DNA of 64,000 nucleotides from Bostrychus sinensis (lineage: Eukaryota > Chordata > Actinopteri > Gobiiformes > Eleotridae): the NCBI GenBank assembly GCA_020698575.1, contig CM036256.1:14771908-14835907 (forward strand). The letters are read 5' to 3'. The notes under the pieces are model-generated. The model was given only the letters and a program-made list of their open reading frames with translations, did no database searches and was not told where the DNA came from. Positions 1-10,887 of this stretch are shown here, piece after piece (position 1 is the first letter of the stretch; every line of letters starts with the position of its first letter). The position numbers were made by a program, and so were the translations under genes.

Positions 1-178
1 GTCCATTTTCAGTCTGGTGTTGGTAGGTATGGTAAGGTGCCTATAGGAGCAGTCTAATATGTAGCATTGTTGTCTACCACATGCTCGAAGGCAAAAATCT
101 GGTTACTTTTGATGTAAAACTGAGTGGTACAGAAGGGCTAGCCAGTGCATGTCAGGTGCCACATGAGGTTCAAATAAA
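1..178 (+). other. possible 3' end of a convergent plus-strand gene
   Basis: A plus-strand AATAAA at 173-178 is followed by GT/T-rich sequence (ATTGTGTTTTC), as in a vertebrate poly(A) site. In mammals DHX30 is tail-to-tail with MAP4, so this could be the end of that gene's 3' UTR. There is no coding sequence here to test it. Confidence 0.25.
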
Positions 179-435
179 ACCAGGATTGTGTTTTCTATTT
201 TATTAGACAATAAGCTATGCCATTTAATTGCATTCTTTATCAAATAAAATATTTTTCACTTGAATCCTGACAGACACTGCCTCCTTTCCTGCACAATTCA
301 GGTTTAGTTAATAATAGTGCTTTCATATTTCTTTCTCATACATGTAATCTTGAAAAAACATTCTTGAAAATTCAACAGCCCTTTTCTAGGCGGAAAAACA
401 GCAGACCCCGAAAAAACAAAAAGTACATTTTTCCT

Positions 436-3400
436 TTATTTTCCCAAATTTAAATACCATAATTAACCTTGCACGATTTTGAATGTGAGAACTTATTTGT
501 CATCATCCACAACAACCTGTTAAGAAGTACTTTTTGTTTTATTTTTTATTTTTATATATTTGGAGTGATAAAAAACATAATGATATCTATATACAAAGGA
601 CAGTGAGATACTAGTGGAAAGTGGCATTTAAGCGCTATTACTTGAGGAGCATACAGCAGTTAATGGACAATTGAATGAATGTAGTGATTACATTTTGACC
701 AAGCCACAGAGCAAACAACATAGGATCAACCTCACATAAAAAAAAAACAAAAAAACAAAAAAAACCAATAGTATTTAATGGTAAATTGTGATCCTTATAG
801 CACACAGGCACATGCCTTGTACTTGTACAGTATGATGTCTGTAAGTCAAGTAAGTAACAAACTAAACTAAATGATCAACAGGTAAACACTTTTCTGTATA
901 TGCAAAAACATGTAATACACAAAGACATTCAAAAACATTCAAATTTACCATTAATCCCCCTTTATATGTTAAGTTAGTTGTCTGGCTAACTTAACTATAA
1001 TTTTGACTAAGATTGCTGTGTGTCTTGTCTGTCTTGTGAATAATGTTAGACTGCGGGCTGTGACTTGATAATAAAACAAAAATGGCTTTGCAGGTTGGCC
1101 AAAATGTGAAAAACAGCACATTAAAGAACACGAGGGCAGAGTGGAGAGTTGAGTTTTCAACCATCATAGCACAACAGCAATGACCATAGTTCCACTAAAA
1201 TCCACTAAGCTGACCAATATAAAGCAGTACCAAGGTGAGTCGTCCTACATTAAACCAATCTCTCCCAATAAATGGTAACATAAACATTAAGACTGCTACT
1301 TGATCCTACCTTACTGTATATACATAAACCGCTGCCTACACCTATCAAAGTGCTTTTGACCCTTTGTTCCTTCATTATCAGAGAACAATTCACATTATAC
1401 TTTCACATACAGGTCTCTTGTTGAGTTTCCCTTTTAGGCAACTCAAGGGAATGTCCTCAAGGGCACAAAACCATGTTAACTAATTGTACTTATTGTTGGC
1501 AATGATTGATTGCTGTTTGATTATCATTACTAGCGAACACTTTAACATCTGCTTTACTTCAAAAAAGTATACATATACAATACATAGCTGACAATGTATT
1601 ACAGTAAAGCGACTTCACTTTAGTGCATCAAAGACTTTTTCAAAGTGCACACAACTTTTGGGAAGGGATACATTTTTATTTGATATTGTGTGCTCCAGAC
1701 AAACTAACTAGCTTTGATAGATGTATGTCTGTTTACGCTAATGTAACAACAATACTGTAGAGATTTTATATTCTCAAAGCCAGACTATCAGTGTTTCAGA
1801 GGCTAAAAAGCGCCCTCTACAGGATGGATGCAGTAGTAAACACTTCACACATCTGACAAGTATGGCAGTGCGCCACAAACACTAATCCTTCACTGTTTCA
1901 CCAGAGACCACCCCAGTCATGAATGCATGATGCATAGAGATACAGTGAATACACAGGACCATCCCAATGGTACAGTAGATGCCTGATCACATGTTTGGTC
2001 TGTAAATAAAAATCACATCACAGTGCTGTTAATTTATAGGACTTCAAAGCATAAACAGCATTGTGTTGAAACTGTCCACATCTCAGCCTGGGACTTAATA
2101 TTTATTTTTGTAACTACAGTGTGTTTTGGCTGTTTTACTGTATTATAAAATACATATTTTTTTCACAATTCAACAAAAATTTGAGGCCTTTTTTGATTCT
2201 GCTTAACATGAAAATATTGCTGCATTCATGGCAACTTGGAGCTGGTCAGTTCCTGCTGTCCAGTGTAACAAAAAGGTTTGCTTGTACGTGGTACTTTGCA
2301 AAAGTTAGTAGTTTTTGATTCATATGAAAAACAACAATAAAACAATATGAAAAGGATCAACAAAATGTGTATAAACATATTTAAAAAGCTACTGTATATA
2401 TCTATTTACATTACAACTAAAAGTTGAATTGTCTGTTAATAGTAGTCAAGAATAATATTTTTTAATGTAGCTTGCAGAGAATTCCAACTTCTGACCTGCC
2501 ATGAATGTAACATTATTCACAAATACTGGTTCTTTCAAGTTATTAGGCTGCTCTGTAAACTACCTTTCCCCTGTGTGCTCTGCCAGTCTCTGTGTCTGTA
2601 TGTTTTAAAGAGTAAAGGGAGGACTTTTCAACAAATAACTATTGCTGTTTAGAGGTGAATGAGCAGATAATGAAAATGTCTTACTCATGCCATAGCATAA
2701 AAATGCGTCCTTATCAATTTAATCTTTATGTGCATAAACATTTTAAAACACTTCTCTGTGCTTCCATGTACTTTTGACCATGACCATGCTAGTCAAGGGA
2801 TTCTGAAGTAGCTATGTAGCCCCACCGCTTCTCCACTGTTGCACTACGACTTGTTTACATGCTGTCTGTCAGTTTGTCTCTCGTAGTAAAGCATTAATGA
2901 ATCGTGTAAAATAAAGGTGCTATTTTATGGATTATTTTTTGGCTTAAGATAAACTAAAACTGAAAGCAGTTGTTTGCCTACCACTCTTGTTAGAGGAGTT
3001 GTGCTCAGACCATGTGATCAGGACTCATCAGAGCCCTAGTGGAAAATGTAGACTATGGACAGCAGAAATTGGGACTGTTTTAAAATTAACCTTCACTAAA
3101 TTAATAAAATCTCAAAAACTAATCCCTTTTTATATTTAAACTTTATTCTATCTAGATTATTGCTCTGTTATACACATTTCTTAAACAAATAAGGGGCAAA
3201 CAAAAAGCCAAATTACATTATGTGAGGGCATATGACTGGTGTGTGACAGCTCACTTGTCGGTCACTAGCTTTAAAGACATAAAGTAGCATTTAAGTATAT
3301 AAAGCACAACTTGGGCAGAATGGTTATACTGAGACCTACTCATCAATAATGACCATATTTGGGGTCTTTCCTGATTCACACAACAGCTTTACTATGTAAC

Positions 3401-4375
3401 ATGGCTAGGTTTCACACTTCCCAAACTCATTCCCACATAATAAACCTTGCCAATGCTTCACAAGTTGTTGTTTGCATGGTTGAGGTCCCTCAGTCCACAC
3501 TTTTTACAGTCTAAGATGTGAACATACATTAATATGTTCAGTAATATACTTACTTACACTTCACATGCTCTACCTATGTTTACTGTGCACCTTTATCTGC
3601 AATAGAATAAGTGTTACATACAGTGCACTGTAATGATGTGCTAATTCTTGCAATAGAATTTGCAGTTTGAGGTAATTCACTCATGATAATAGGGCTAAAC
3701 TTTTTTCTAACACTGTCCTAAATCTGCTTATATTTTAACACCTCTGGATGTTTGAATATCTGCCTTGTTCACTCAACACTCTACTGCTAAAGCTGCATCA
3801 AGATTGTTACTATTGTACATAAGGTGGAAAATAAACTTTGTATAAGACAATGTGAAGCACTATATGTACTAATTCAAACTTGGATATGATTAGCAAGCAG
3901 CAGGACAGATGGAATATATTTATGCAAAGCTGAGTTGACATGTTTTGTCTGCAATAGTGATAGCAAGTCTGCAGTTGCATTTTAAAACATTAAAGGACTT
4001 TATCTTATAATCTAACACAGGGTTATACATATCTTTAGAATTAGATTTGGGGATGGTCCCATAAGACATTAACAAAATGCTATGAGCAGAGACACACAGA
4101 CAAACAGCAGGTGCTATTTTCAGTGGTATGGGGTTAAAGGTCAACCCAAGTGTGTTGAGGGGTCAAAGTTGGTGGCGTTGGTAGCAGGAGGCTGGCAAAC
4201 AGACCACGGAGGAACACTAAAAGGTGACCGGTCTGTTTAGTGCTGCGATGGTAGAGATGAACGGAGGGGCTAGATCAATGTGACTGCGCAGTGGTGAGTT
4301 GGTTGATTGGTCGGTCAGTCAGCAGGTGGGCAAGCGCCATGCGTGGCTCACCAAAAATGTATGTAACACAGGGAT
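436..4375 (-). other. map4: probable map4 3' UTR
   Basis: About 4 kb of AT-rich sequence with no exon-like frame and no repeat that I recognise, unlike every intron in the window. Candidate minus-strand AATAAA signals lie at 436-441 (followed by a T-rich TGTACTTTTTG stretch) and at 199-204. Three Pumilio-type motifs, TGTANATA, occur on the minus strand at 588-595, 1317-1324 and 2403-2410. Small open frames here are chance. Confidence 0.55.
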
Positions 4376-4380
4376 TCAAT
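4376..4380 (-). CDS. map4: map4 terminal coding bases (Asn codon end and stop)
   Basis: A strong acceptor, CTGTTTTCTCTCCTCAG, ends at 4381. Joined to exon 16 (phase 1, last base A) the next bases AT|TGA complete one Asn codon and then stop, giving a C-terminus ITETN. The match of phase, acceptor strength and an immediate stop is good evidence, although no transcript was seen. Everything below 4376 would be 3' UTR. Confidence 0.7.
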
Positions 4381-5166
4381 CTGAGGAGAGAAAACAGGGA
4401 CAAGAGGAACAAACGCGATTAGTGTTTTACAAGCTATTTAATTTGTCAGTTTGTTGGGATGAGCTGAGGTTTTCTAGATTTCATCTTCATTGATTCATCT
4501 TCTACATTTGATTCCTGTTAGGGGCTGCAGGTGGTTGGAGCCTTTCTCAGCTACTTTGGGCTTAAGGCGGGTTACACCCTGGACAATGGCCAGTTAGTTG
4601 CTTGAAAGAGACAATCATTGAATCTCACATTCATTAGTAAATTTAGATTTGTCTCTTACATGCATGACGATGGTTAAAAGTCCAGAGGAGAGAACACATG
4701 ATAACACAGGGAGATCATGAGGCAAGGCTCATTTCAGCTCTGATTCAGAAAGTCCCTGGCTAAAAGGCTATTAGTGTCTGGTGTACAGCCTAATGAGTTA
4801 TGAGCCAAATTACAAAGCAGCCCTTTGTTTTTATTGTATTAACACAGTGGCCATTTGTCGCTTGGGCTAAATCTGCAAACTGCTTTGTGTGGCAGAGGTC
4901 TGCTGTCCCTCTGAACTCAGACCATGCTGCATGGTATGAAATGAATTCAAACCCAACGTCTTTACACAAAAGGTCTGCTTATAATTTCATTTAGTGGAAA
5001 AGTGGCTGCTATTTTTATCTCCACACTCCACCAGAGAGACAGTGAAGGTTAAGCACTTACACAGATACTATTCACTATCTCAGTCTTCCTTGCAAATCAA
5101 TAGCAATCAGGAGGGCACTTGAATGTTTTAAATCCTGAAACCTGTGTGTGTGTGTAGGACACCTAC
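4381..5166 (-). other. map4 intron 16 with an L2-like repeat tail
   Basis: It holds a repeat at about 4490-4715 matching copies at 35592-35860 and 57405-57705 (CTTAAGGCGGGTTACACCCT, TCTCACATTCA, GAGAGAACACA). The remainder, 4716-5166, shows nothing recognisable. Confidence 0.7.
4490..4715 (+). repeat. L2-type retrotransposon 3' tail, copy 1
   Basis: Shared blocks with 35592-35860 and 57405-57705: GGCGGGGTACACCCTG-like, ACACAGAGACA-like, TTCACTCTCACATTCA-like and a terminal AGAGAACCCACG-like block. This arrangement is common in teleost L2 LINE 3' regions. Strongly diverged. Confidence 0.6.
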
Positions 5167-5359
5167 TTGTCTCAGTAATGCGTTTGTCTAAGCTAATGGG
5201 CTCCCGCAGTCCGTCGCCTCCAAAAGGAGTTGCTGTGGGCTCCTTCACCCCGTTCTCCTTAGCAACATTTCCTGGAGCGGTTGCCTTGGTAACACCTGCA
5301 GGTCCCGTTGTCGGGGCGCCACTTGGGGGTGAAGACGGTTTCTCCTCACCCTTTTCATC
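5167..5359 (-). CDS. map4: map4 exon 16: C-terminal tail
   Basis: 193 bp; phase 0 in, phase 1 out. The acceptor is TTTGTGTACAG at 5360-5361 and the donor ACAA|GTAGGT below 5167. It reads DEKGEEKPSSPPSGAPTTG, ... NVAKENGVKEPTATPFGGDG, LREPISLDKRITET. It resembles the MAP4 tail, whose mammalian form ends in an ETS-type motif. Reading through the donor would add about 30 residues of low-complexity sequence, so splicing at GTAGGT is preferred. Confidence 0.85.
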
Positions 5360-6436
5360 CTGTACACAAATACAGAGGTAGACAGACAGATAAGGTTTGG
5401 GACGAGGCAAGCTTTTGCGCCATCTAGTGGTGTCAGAGTACAAAAGCTCCATAAGAAAGCAGTCCTACATCAAAAGTTTATTTGTTTCAGTAGTTCAGTT
5501 CAAAGTAAAAACATATATCATATACATTCAGTACAGACAGAGTGAAATATTTCTAGCATTTTAATTGTGAAGATTCATCCATCCATATTAGTGCACTGCA
5601 TTATCCTTACCCTACCTATGTGGATATAGTGTTACTTATTATATATTTACAGCTATTTCTATTTCCTGTAGATTTGTAAATATGCAAATGTTGTATATTT
5701 TTATCTATTCTATTGTGTTTTGTTCATATCATTTTATTGCTTATAACAATACTATATCTACTCTTCCCTTTTAACTAGTGTTTTTATGTACAACTGAGTT
5801 AAGTCTAAGTCTGAGTCTAGTGTTTTTTTATTTATTTTTTATTTAACCTTTATTTAACCAGGAAAGTCCCGTTGAGATTAACAATCTCTTTTTCAAGGGA
5901 GTCCTGACCAAGACAGCAGCACAGGTCAACAACAGCCCAATACATGACACACAATTAGCAATCATAACAGGGAGTTAGCTAAAAACATCTACAAACCATA
6001 CATTTCATCTCCAAACCTTTCAGCAGAGATTTAAACTGAGTTATTGAGATCAGTTCTTTTAGTTTCCAGACTTTTTGTAAGCTGTTCCATGTTGAAGGTG
6101 CAGAATACTGAAATGCAACTTTTACTTTAACTTTTACAGTTAATGAAAACCAAAAAATAGTACCTCATGAAATTTGAATATATACTTATGTAATATTATG
6201 ACAATTAAAATAAAAAATCCTTGAAATGTTTAGTTCTGTGTGCACTTGGTATACTAACTTTTGACTTGAACTACTAAAATACATTTCTAGCATATTATAT
6301 ATTGATGTGGTGTAGGAGGATCGTTTGAAGCTGTAACATTTAAGTTTTCAATGATGAGTAATTGCTCTTATGTAGCTGATATTTAATACTGAAGTTATTT
6401 CTTTCTTTTTTTTTACTTTGATGTGTGCCATCTGAC
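5360..6436 (-). other. map4 intron 15 with an interspersed repeat
   Basis: 5825-6115 carries a repeat familiar in fish genomes (TTTATTTAACCAGGAAAGTC, GTTGAGATTAACAATCTC, then a GACAGCAGCACAGG block); I cannot name its family with confidence. The rest is AT-rich with nothing recognisable. Confidence 0.6.
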
Positions 6437-6546
6437 CTTGTGTCCATTGGTCTGTCCATTGCCTGAACCCACATTATCCATGGATCCAATTTTAGATTTG
6501 GCCTTAATGTTGATCTTGTGGGACTCGATCTTTACGTCACCACCGC
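6437..6546 (-). CDS. map4: map4 exon 15: microtubule-binding repeat 4
   Basis: 110 bp; phase 1 in, phase 0 out. The acceptor is TTTTTATAACCAG at 6547-6548 and the donor AAG|GTCAGA below 6437. It completes PGGGD, then reads VKIESHKINIKAKSKIGS and MDNVGSGNGQTNGHK. KIGS is the MARK-type site. Where other family members have a final PGGG-like turn, this repeat ends in Gly/Asn/Gln-rich GSGNGQTNG. Confidence 0.95.
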
Positions 6547-6639
6547 CTGGTTATAAAAATAAACACAGGTAGTGTTAGACCAAGAAAAGGAGTCAGTAAA
6601 AGTATTTTTAAATGTTGGGAGTAGAGAGAAAGGTCTGAC

Positions 6640-6721
6640 CTGGTTTGTGTTTGATGTTGTCCTTGGAGCCACACTTGGCAGTTACCTTGCTCACGTCAAC
6701 TTTCTTATTCAAGATCTGCAC
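6640..6721 (-). CDS. map4: map4 exon 14: microtubule-binding repeat 3
   Basis: 82 bp; phase 0 in, phase 1 out. The acceptor is CACTTTTCCAG at 6722-6723. The donor CCAG|GTCAGA is below consensus. It reads VQILNKKVDVSKVTAKCG then SKDNIKHKP; the final PGGGD is completed by the next exon. It has the conserved cysteine and KCGS. The intron to the next exon is only 93 bp (6547-6639). Confidence 0.96.
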
Positions 6722-7682
6722 CTGGAAAAGTGAAAACATCAAAATGTCACAGTTCTCAATCATAAACCAAACATGTGACCAAACATGTCTCATAATAAAC
6801 TACATTCACACCAACTGAAAAGTCTGTAAATAGAGACGATAATGCGATGGCAGCTGGCATGATCGTCACTGACAGTGTGGGATGAGATCAATCAGATTTG
6901 CATTTTTAATGACAAACACAACTGAGCATGAGTGCTGTTAATAATGCATCTACTACTACCACAAGTGATTGCTCTTTGGTACTAAAGCTAAAGGTACATA
7001 ATGTTTACATTATAATATGGTATATAATGACAAAATCTTGATGTAAATAAACCCTTACATAATTTCATGAAAAGAAGTGCATTTCAGCTAAAAGTGAACA
7101 GGTACTTTTAAATGTATTATTCCAAAGCATTACATAAACTCCATTGAGTTTATACATATTGTTATTAATGTTTAATAGTTGAGTAATAAGTTAATTTAAA
7201 ATCAATGCAAAATTATAAGTATCAGTTAATCCAGCATCTATTAATTCAGTATCTATAATATTATTCAATAAATTATTGGTATTTACATATTGATGAATTC
7301 TGTTTTACTGCTTAATAGTAGAGTTATTCTATTTTTCATTTTTCTTTTGCATCTATGGACTATTTCATTACAAAACAAATGTTGTATTACTGCATGAAGT
7401 GTCTTGATCACAGAAAACAAGATTGAAGTCTATCGAGTTTCTCAAATTGAAATGATTCAAATATCATATCTTATTATTACTCTCCAAACAAGAATAAAAT
7501 AGGCCTGCACTGAATTTATTTCCAAAAACAAATGACAACACACAAATGGATGTGAGTTAATCAGACAGTGTGAACCAAACACATGCTATAGTAGTAATAG
7601 TAGTAGTAGTAGTAGTAGTAGTATTACTGTAGTTTGACTGCACTCTTTCCATAGTGTGACTTCAGCATGACCAGTTACTTAC
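6722..7682 (-). other. map4 intron 13
   Basis: AT-rich unique-looking sequence. The only distinct item is a (TAG)n microsatellite at 7588-7623, 60 bases beyond the donor of exon 13. Confidence 0.6.
7588..7623. repeat. (TAG)n microsatellite
   Basis: An interrupted run of about eleven TAG/TAA units, just downstream (transcript sense) of map4 exon 13. Confidence 0.95.
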
Positions 7683-7775
7683 ATTGCCACCTCCAGGGAC
7701 ATGTTTGATATTGTCCTTGGAGCCACAGCGAGACGTGACATGGCTGAAGTCCAGCTTTTTGTGCACTATCTGAAC
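7683..7775 (-). CDS. map4: map4 exon 13: microtubule-binding repeat 2
   Basis: 93 bp, 31 codons, phase 0-0. The acceptor is TTCTTAG at 7776-7777 and the donor AAT|GTAAGT below 7683. It reads VQIVHKKLDFSHVTSRCG then SKDNIKHVPGGGN. It is a complete tau-family repeat with the conserved cysteine and the PGGG end. The usual KCGS is RCGS here. The opening VQIVHK closely resembles the aggregation hexapeptides of tau. (TAG)n repeats lie in the introns on both sides. Confidence 0.96.
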
Positions 7776-8159
7776 CTAAGAACAGACGGGCAGACACACA
7801 AAGACGCACACAAAGCAAAAGGAGGTAGGGAGTGGAGTTGAAAAGAAAAAGGAGGTAGACAAAGAAAGAAGCAGGCAGTAGAGAAATGTAGATCAGCTGG
7901 CAGCTTTGGTTAACTGGATACAGAATAGCTTTGTGCTGTCACTATGGAAGTTTTTCTGTCATTTAAGTCAAATCATTTTGAGGTTTAAAAAAAAGAGATG
8001 ACAAACCTAAATGTAGCACCAACACTGCACTTTTGAATAACTGACTTGATTTAATAAAAACAGAGTGCTTCCATAAACAGCTTGAAGAGAGATGTCACAA
8101 ACACAAAGTGCACATGCAACATAAATTTTTACACCAAGATGTTATTAGCCTGTTAAAAT

Positions 8160-8160
<1 letters not shown>

Positions 8161-8210
<50 letters not shown>
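8161..8210. repeat. (AGT)n microsatellite
   Basis: Fifty perfect bases of AGT, 385 bp upstream (transcript sense) of map4 exon 13. It creates an artificial poly-Leu frame on the minus strand. Confidence 0.97.
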
Positions 8211-8215
<5 letters not shown>

Positions 8216-9952
8216 TATGTATTAAAAATGAAATCTGATTCAGGTTTATTTTTTTTGCAATCAAGAAAAGACATTCATATAGTTTTGCATCCATTTTGTT
8301 GCAATGGTTTAAATAATAAAATGACAAGAGACAGAAAGCCCCATAGAGTAAATTATGTCCATTTATGGTTACAATTACAGTAAATGGTAAATCACCAATG
8401 TAATTACAATGGTCAATAAATTAGGATATCGCGAAAAGGACCATTAAAATTTCTTTTTCAATTCAAAGTAAAATAAATGATGTAGATTCAGTACAAGCAG
8501 ACTGAAATGTTTCAAGCATTTGCTTTAATCATGATGAATAAATTATGGATAAATTTAGAATTTTATGAGATACTGAATTTCAGTTTTCATGAACTATAAT
8601 CCTAATAATAGAGATAAATAAATGCATGAAGCACTTCAGCCTGTTTGTACTTAATCTATATATGAGATTAACTTCAAGTTACCCTACTAACCAAATAAAC
8701 TTTATGATATTCTAATTTATTGACATGTGCCGATAGACATAAAAGTCTATGCGTCATAGCACTGTTATTTAATCAGGGCAGTAATGTTGACATAATTTCC
8801 AATCTAATATCATCATGGCATCTAAAATAATCCAATGAGGAAAAGTATCTATTTAAATTACATAAAACAAATTAGGTTAGCATAAATATTACCACCCATA
8901 GAGAATAGTGCCTGGTAAAAACAATGTAAGTCCCTTTAATAAGCCCATGAAACACTGCAGCCAGCCCGATAACACGGCCCATTCATTTGTGATATCAGTG
9001 CAAAATGGCCTGCGGCAGACATGAGACGCCTTTCCTCTTTCACCGTCTTAGTCTCATTCTCAAGGATGAAAATGGCACGATGACGCAGGTGGCAACAGCA
9101 CAGGATGACTCACAGAGTAGTTAGCAGACATACACTTATGGTCTGAGCACTCGCACACACGTACAGCCGACACACTCTTGCAGCTTGTAAACAGTCTCTC
9201 TTTCCTATTTTCTATTTTCTATTTGCGAGGCAGCATCATAAGACATAATCATCTAGAACAACTGTAGCAGCTGCAAGCCTGTGGTTCATCATGTTGCCTA
9301 ATTTAAGTATGGAGAGCACTGTGTATGCTGTGCAGAGAAAAATATGCAATACAGCCCAAGTGAAACTAGAGCACGCTGAACTAGATAAAAACCTTGCCTT
9401 TTAGTCTGTCCACAGTTTACGTACTTTACATCCCATAAAAAAAATCTTAGGTTCATACTGTAGAAGAGTTTTTATTGATGTGTAGAAGCTGAAAAAGAAT
9501 TAGAATTACTATGACCAATTTTGACCAATGATAAAGTATGCACAATTATCTGGTATCTAGTAAAAGATCTTTATGTAGTTGGGTAAATTGTCACTATACT
9601 GGTGCCCTACAATGATAACACTGTTGCAGACTTCAAGACATTTTTACTTTGTCAGTCATCACAGCATGAGTAATGTCATCTGTGGTACAGTATGTTAAAC
9701 TGCTCCAGGTTCAGTTTATTAAGAAGAAATTTATTTTAGAAAGCAAAGAGAATTGCTGTGATCCCGAATAAGATTCTTCTGTAGGTATATTGTTTATTTA
9801 ATGTAGCATTTACTTTCCCTTAACAGATTATCTGAATGGAAAATAATACTTATTTAGAACATATTGTAGGCAAAAACAACATTGAGGAAGCTTGATATTG
9901 CAATTTGTTTTCTAAAAAGAAATCTGTAAAAAGTTGTTACTCATATGCAGAG

Positions 9953-10399
9953 GTGGGTAGTAATGAGTTACATTTACTTGAGTAACTTTTTGAAAACATT
10001 GTATTTCTAAAACTACTTAGAGATCTTTTGAAGCAACAATACTCAAATTTTTGGCTAATCTACTCTTGATTATGACAAAAAAAAAACAAACAAGAAAATT
10101 TGGAAATTTCTGTTGCCTGTGCCTTACTTATTATTATTATTATTTTAGAAAGATTTAATTTAAATTTACATTTTTGACAGTTTATTGTATAAAGTGATGT
10201 GCAAATTCTGATTACATCAGTACTAAAACACAAGTCAGATGTAATATCCAAACAGTTAACCAGTACTTGAGTAGTCTTTTCACCAAATACTTTTTTACAT
10301 TTACTTGAGTAATTATTTGGATAATTAGTTTTTACTTGTCCTTGAGTATTTTTTTAAGTAACAATACTCTTACTTGAGTAAATTGCTCATATGTTTGTT
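9953..10399. repeat. ACTTGAGTAA-rich interspersed repeat
   Basis: It starts GTGGGTAGTAATGAGTTACA and carries repeated TTACTTGAGTAA blocks at both ends (9973-10000 and 10260-10395). Related blocks occur at 44798-44895, 56030-56590 and 58825-58900. This looks like terminal sequence of a fish DNA transposon; family not identified. Confidence 0.5.
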
Positions 10400-10752
10400 G
10401 TATACATTAGCTTAATACATAAAGTAACTGTTAGATGAAAAAAAATCAAGTTCCTGTTGAAGACATAAATAAACCACTGTTTGATATCCAAACACATGTT
10501 TTTATAACATTGTATTGATTTTCTGATTGGTGTATAGGAGTTGACACCTATAAAGTCTAAAGGATATTTGTGGTGTAGTCAAGTGTAGTATGAGGCACAC
10601 ACACAGAGTACCTTGCTTGAAACTTCATTTGGTCCATTGATGTACCACAGAGAATGTAAATGTATAGAGAGTATACTAAGACTGACCCAGACGATGACTG
10701 TTGTGTGGTGTGTCCTGGGCTGATGTAAAATGAGTGGTGTATGCAGATAAAC

Positions 10753-10770
10753 AGAGAGAGAGAGAGAGAG
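10753..10770. repeat. (GA)n microsatellite
   Basis: Nine GA units, 58 bases beyond the donor of map4 exon 12. Confidence 0.95.
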
Positions 10771-10827
10771 CAGGAGGATGTTCGGGGTGTCTGAGCTGTG
10801 AGGGTGCGGCTGATGACGGGAACTCAC

Positions 10828-10887
10828 TCTGGCCTTGGAGGCAGGGGTGGAGGGGTCAGATGTCTTGTTGTTCGGGGTGGAGGAGAC
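10828..10887 (-). CDS. map4: map4 cassette exon 12 between repeats 1 and 2
   Basis: 60 bp, 20 codons, phase 0-0, reading VSSTPNNKTSDPSTPASKAR. The acceptor GATTGTCTCCCCAG at 10888-10889 and the donor AGA|GTGAGT are both strong. It lies between the exon ending in repeat 1 (PGGGK) and the one starting repeat 2 (VQIV). Mammalian MAP4 also has an inter-repeat insert at this point that is alternatively spliced, so this is likely its optional counterpart. The Ser/Thr/Pro sequence has no repeat character of its own. Confidence 0.75.

Larger units (their letters stand above)
7776..10827 (-). other. map4 intron 12
   Basis: About 3 kb with the (AGT)n repeat, a repeat rich in ACTTGAGTAA at 9953-10399, and a (GA)n run at 10753-10770. 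Nothing recognisable at 8211-9950. Confidence 0.6.

Noticed and set aside
8161..8210. A CRISPR-like or structured tandem array.
   Set aside because: It is a plain trinucleotide microsatellite with no spacers, in a vertebrate intron.
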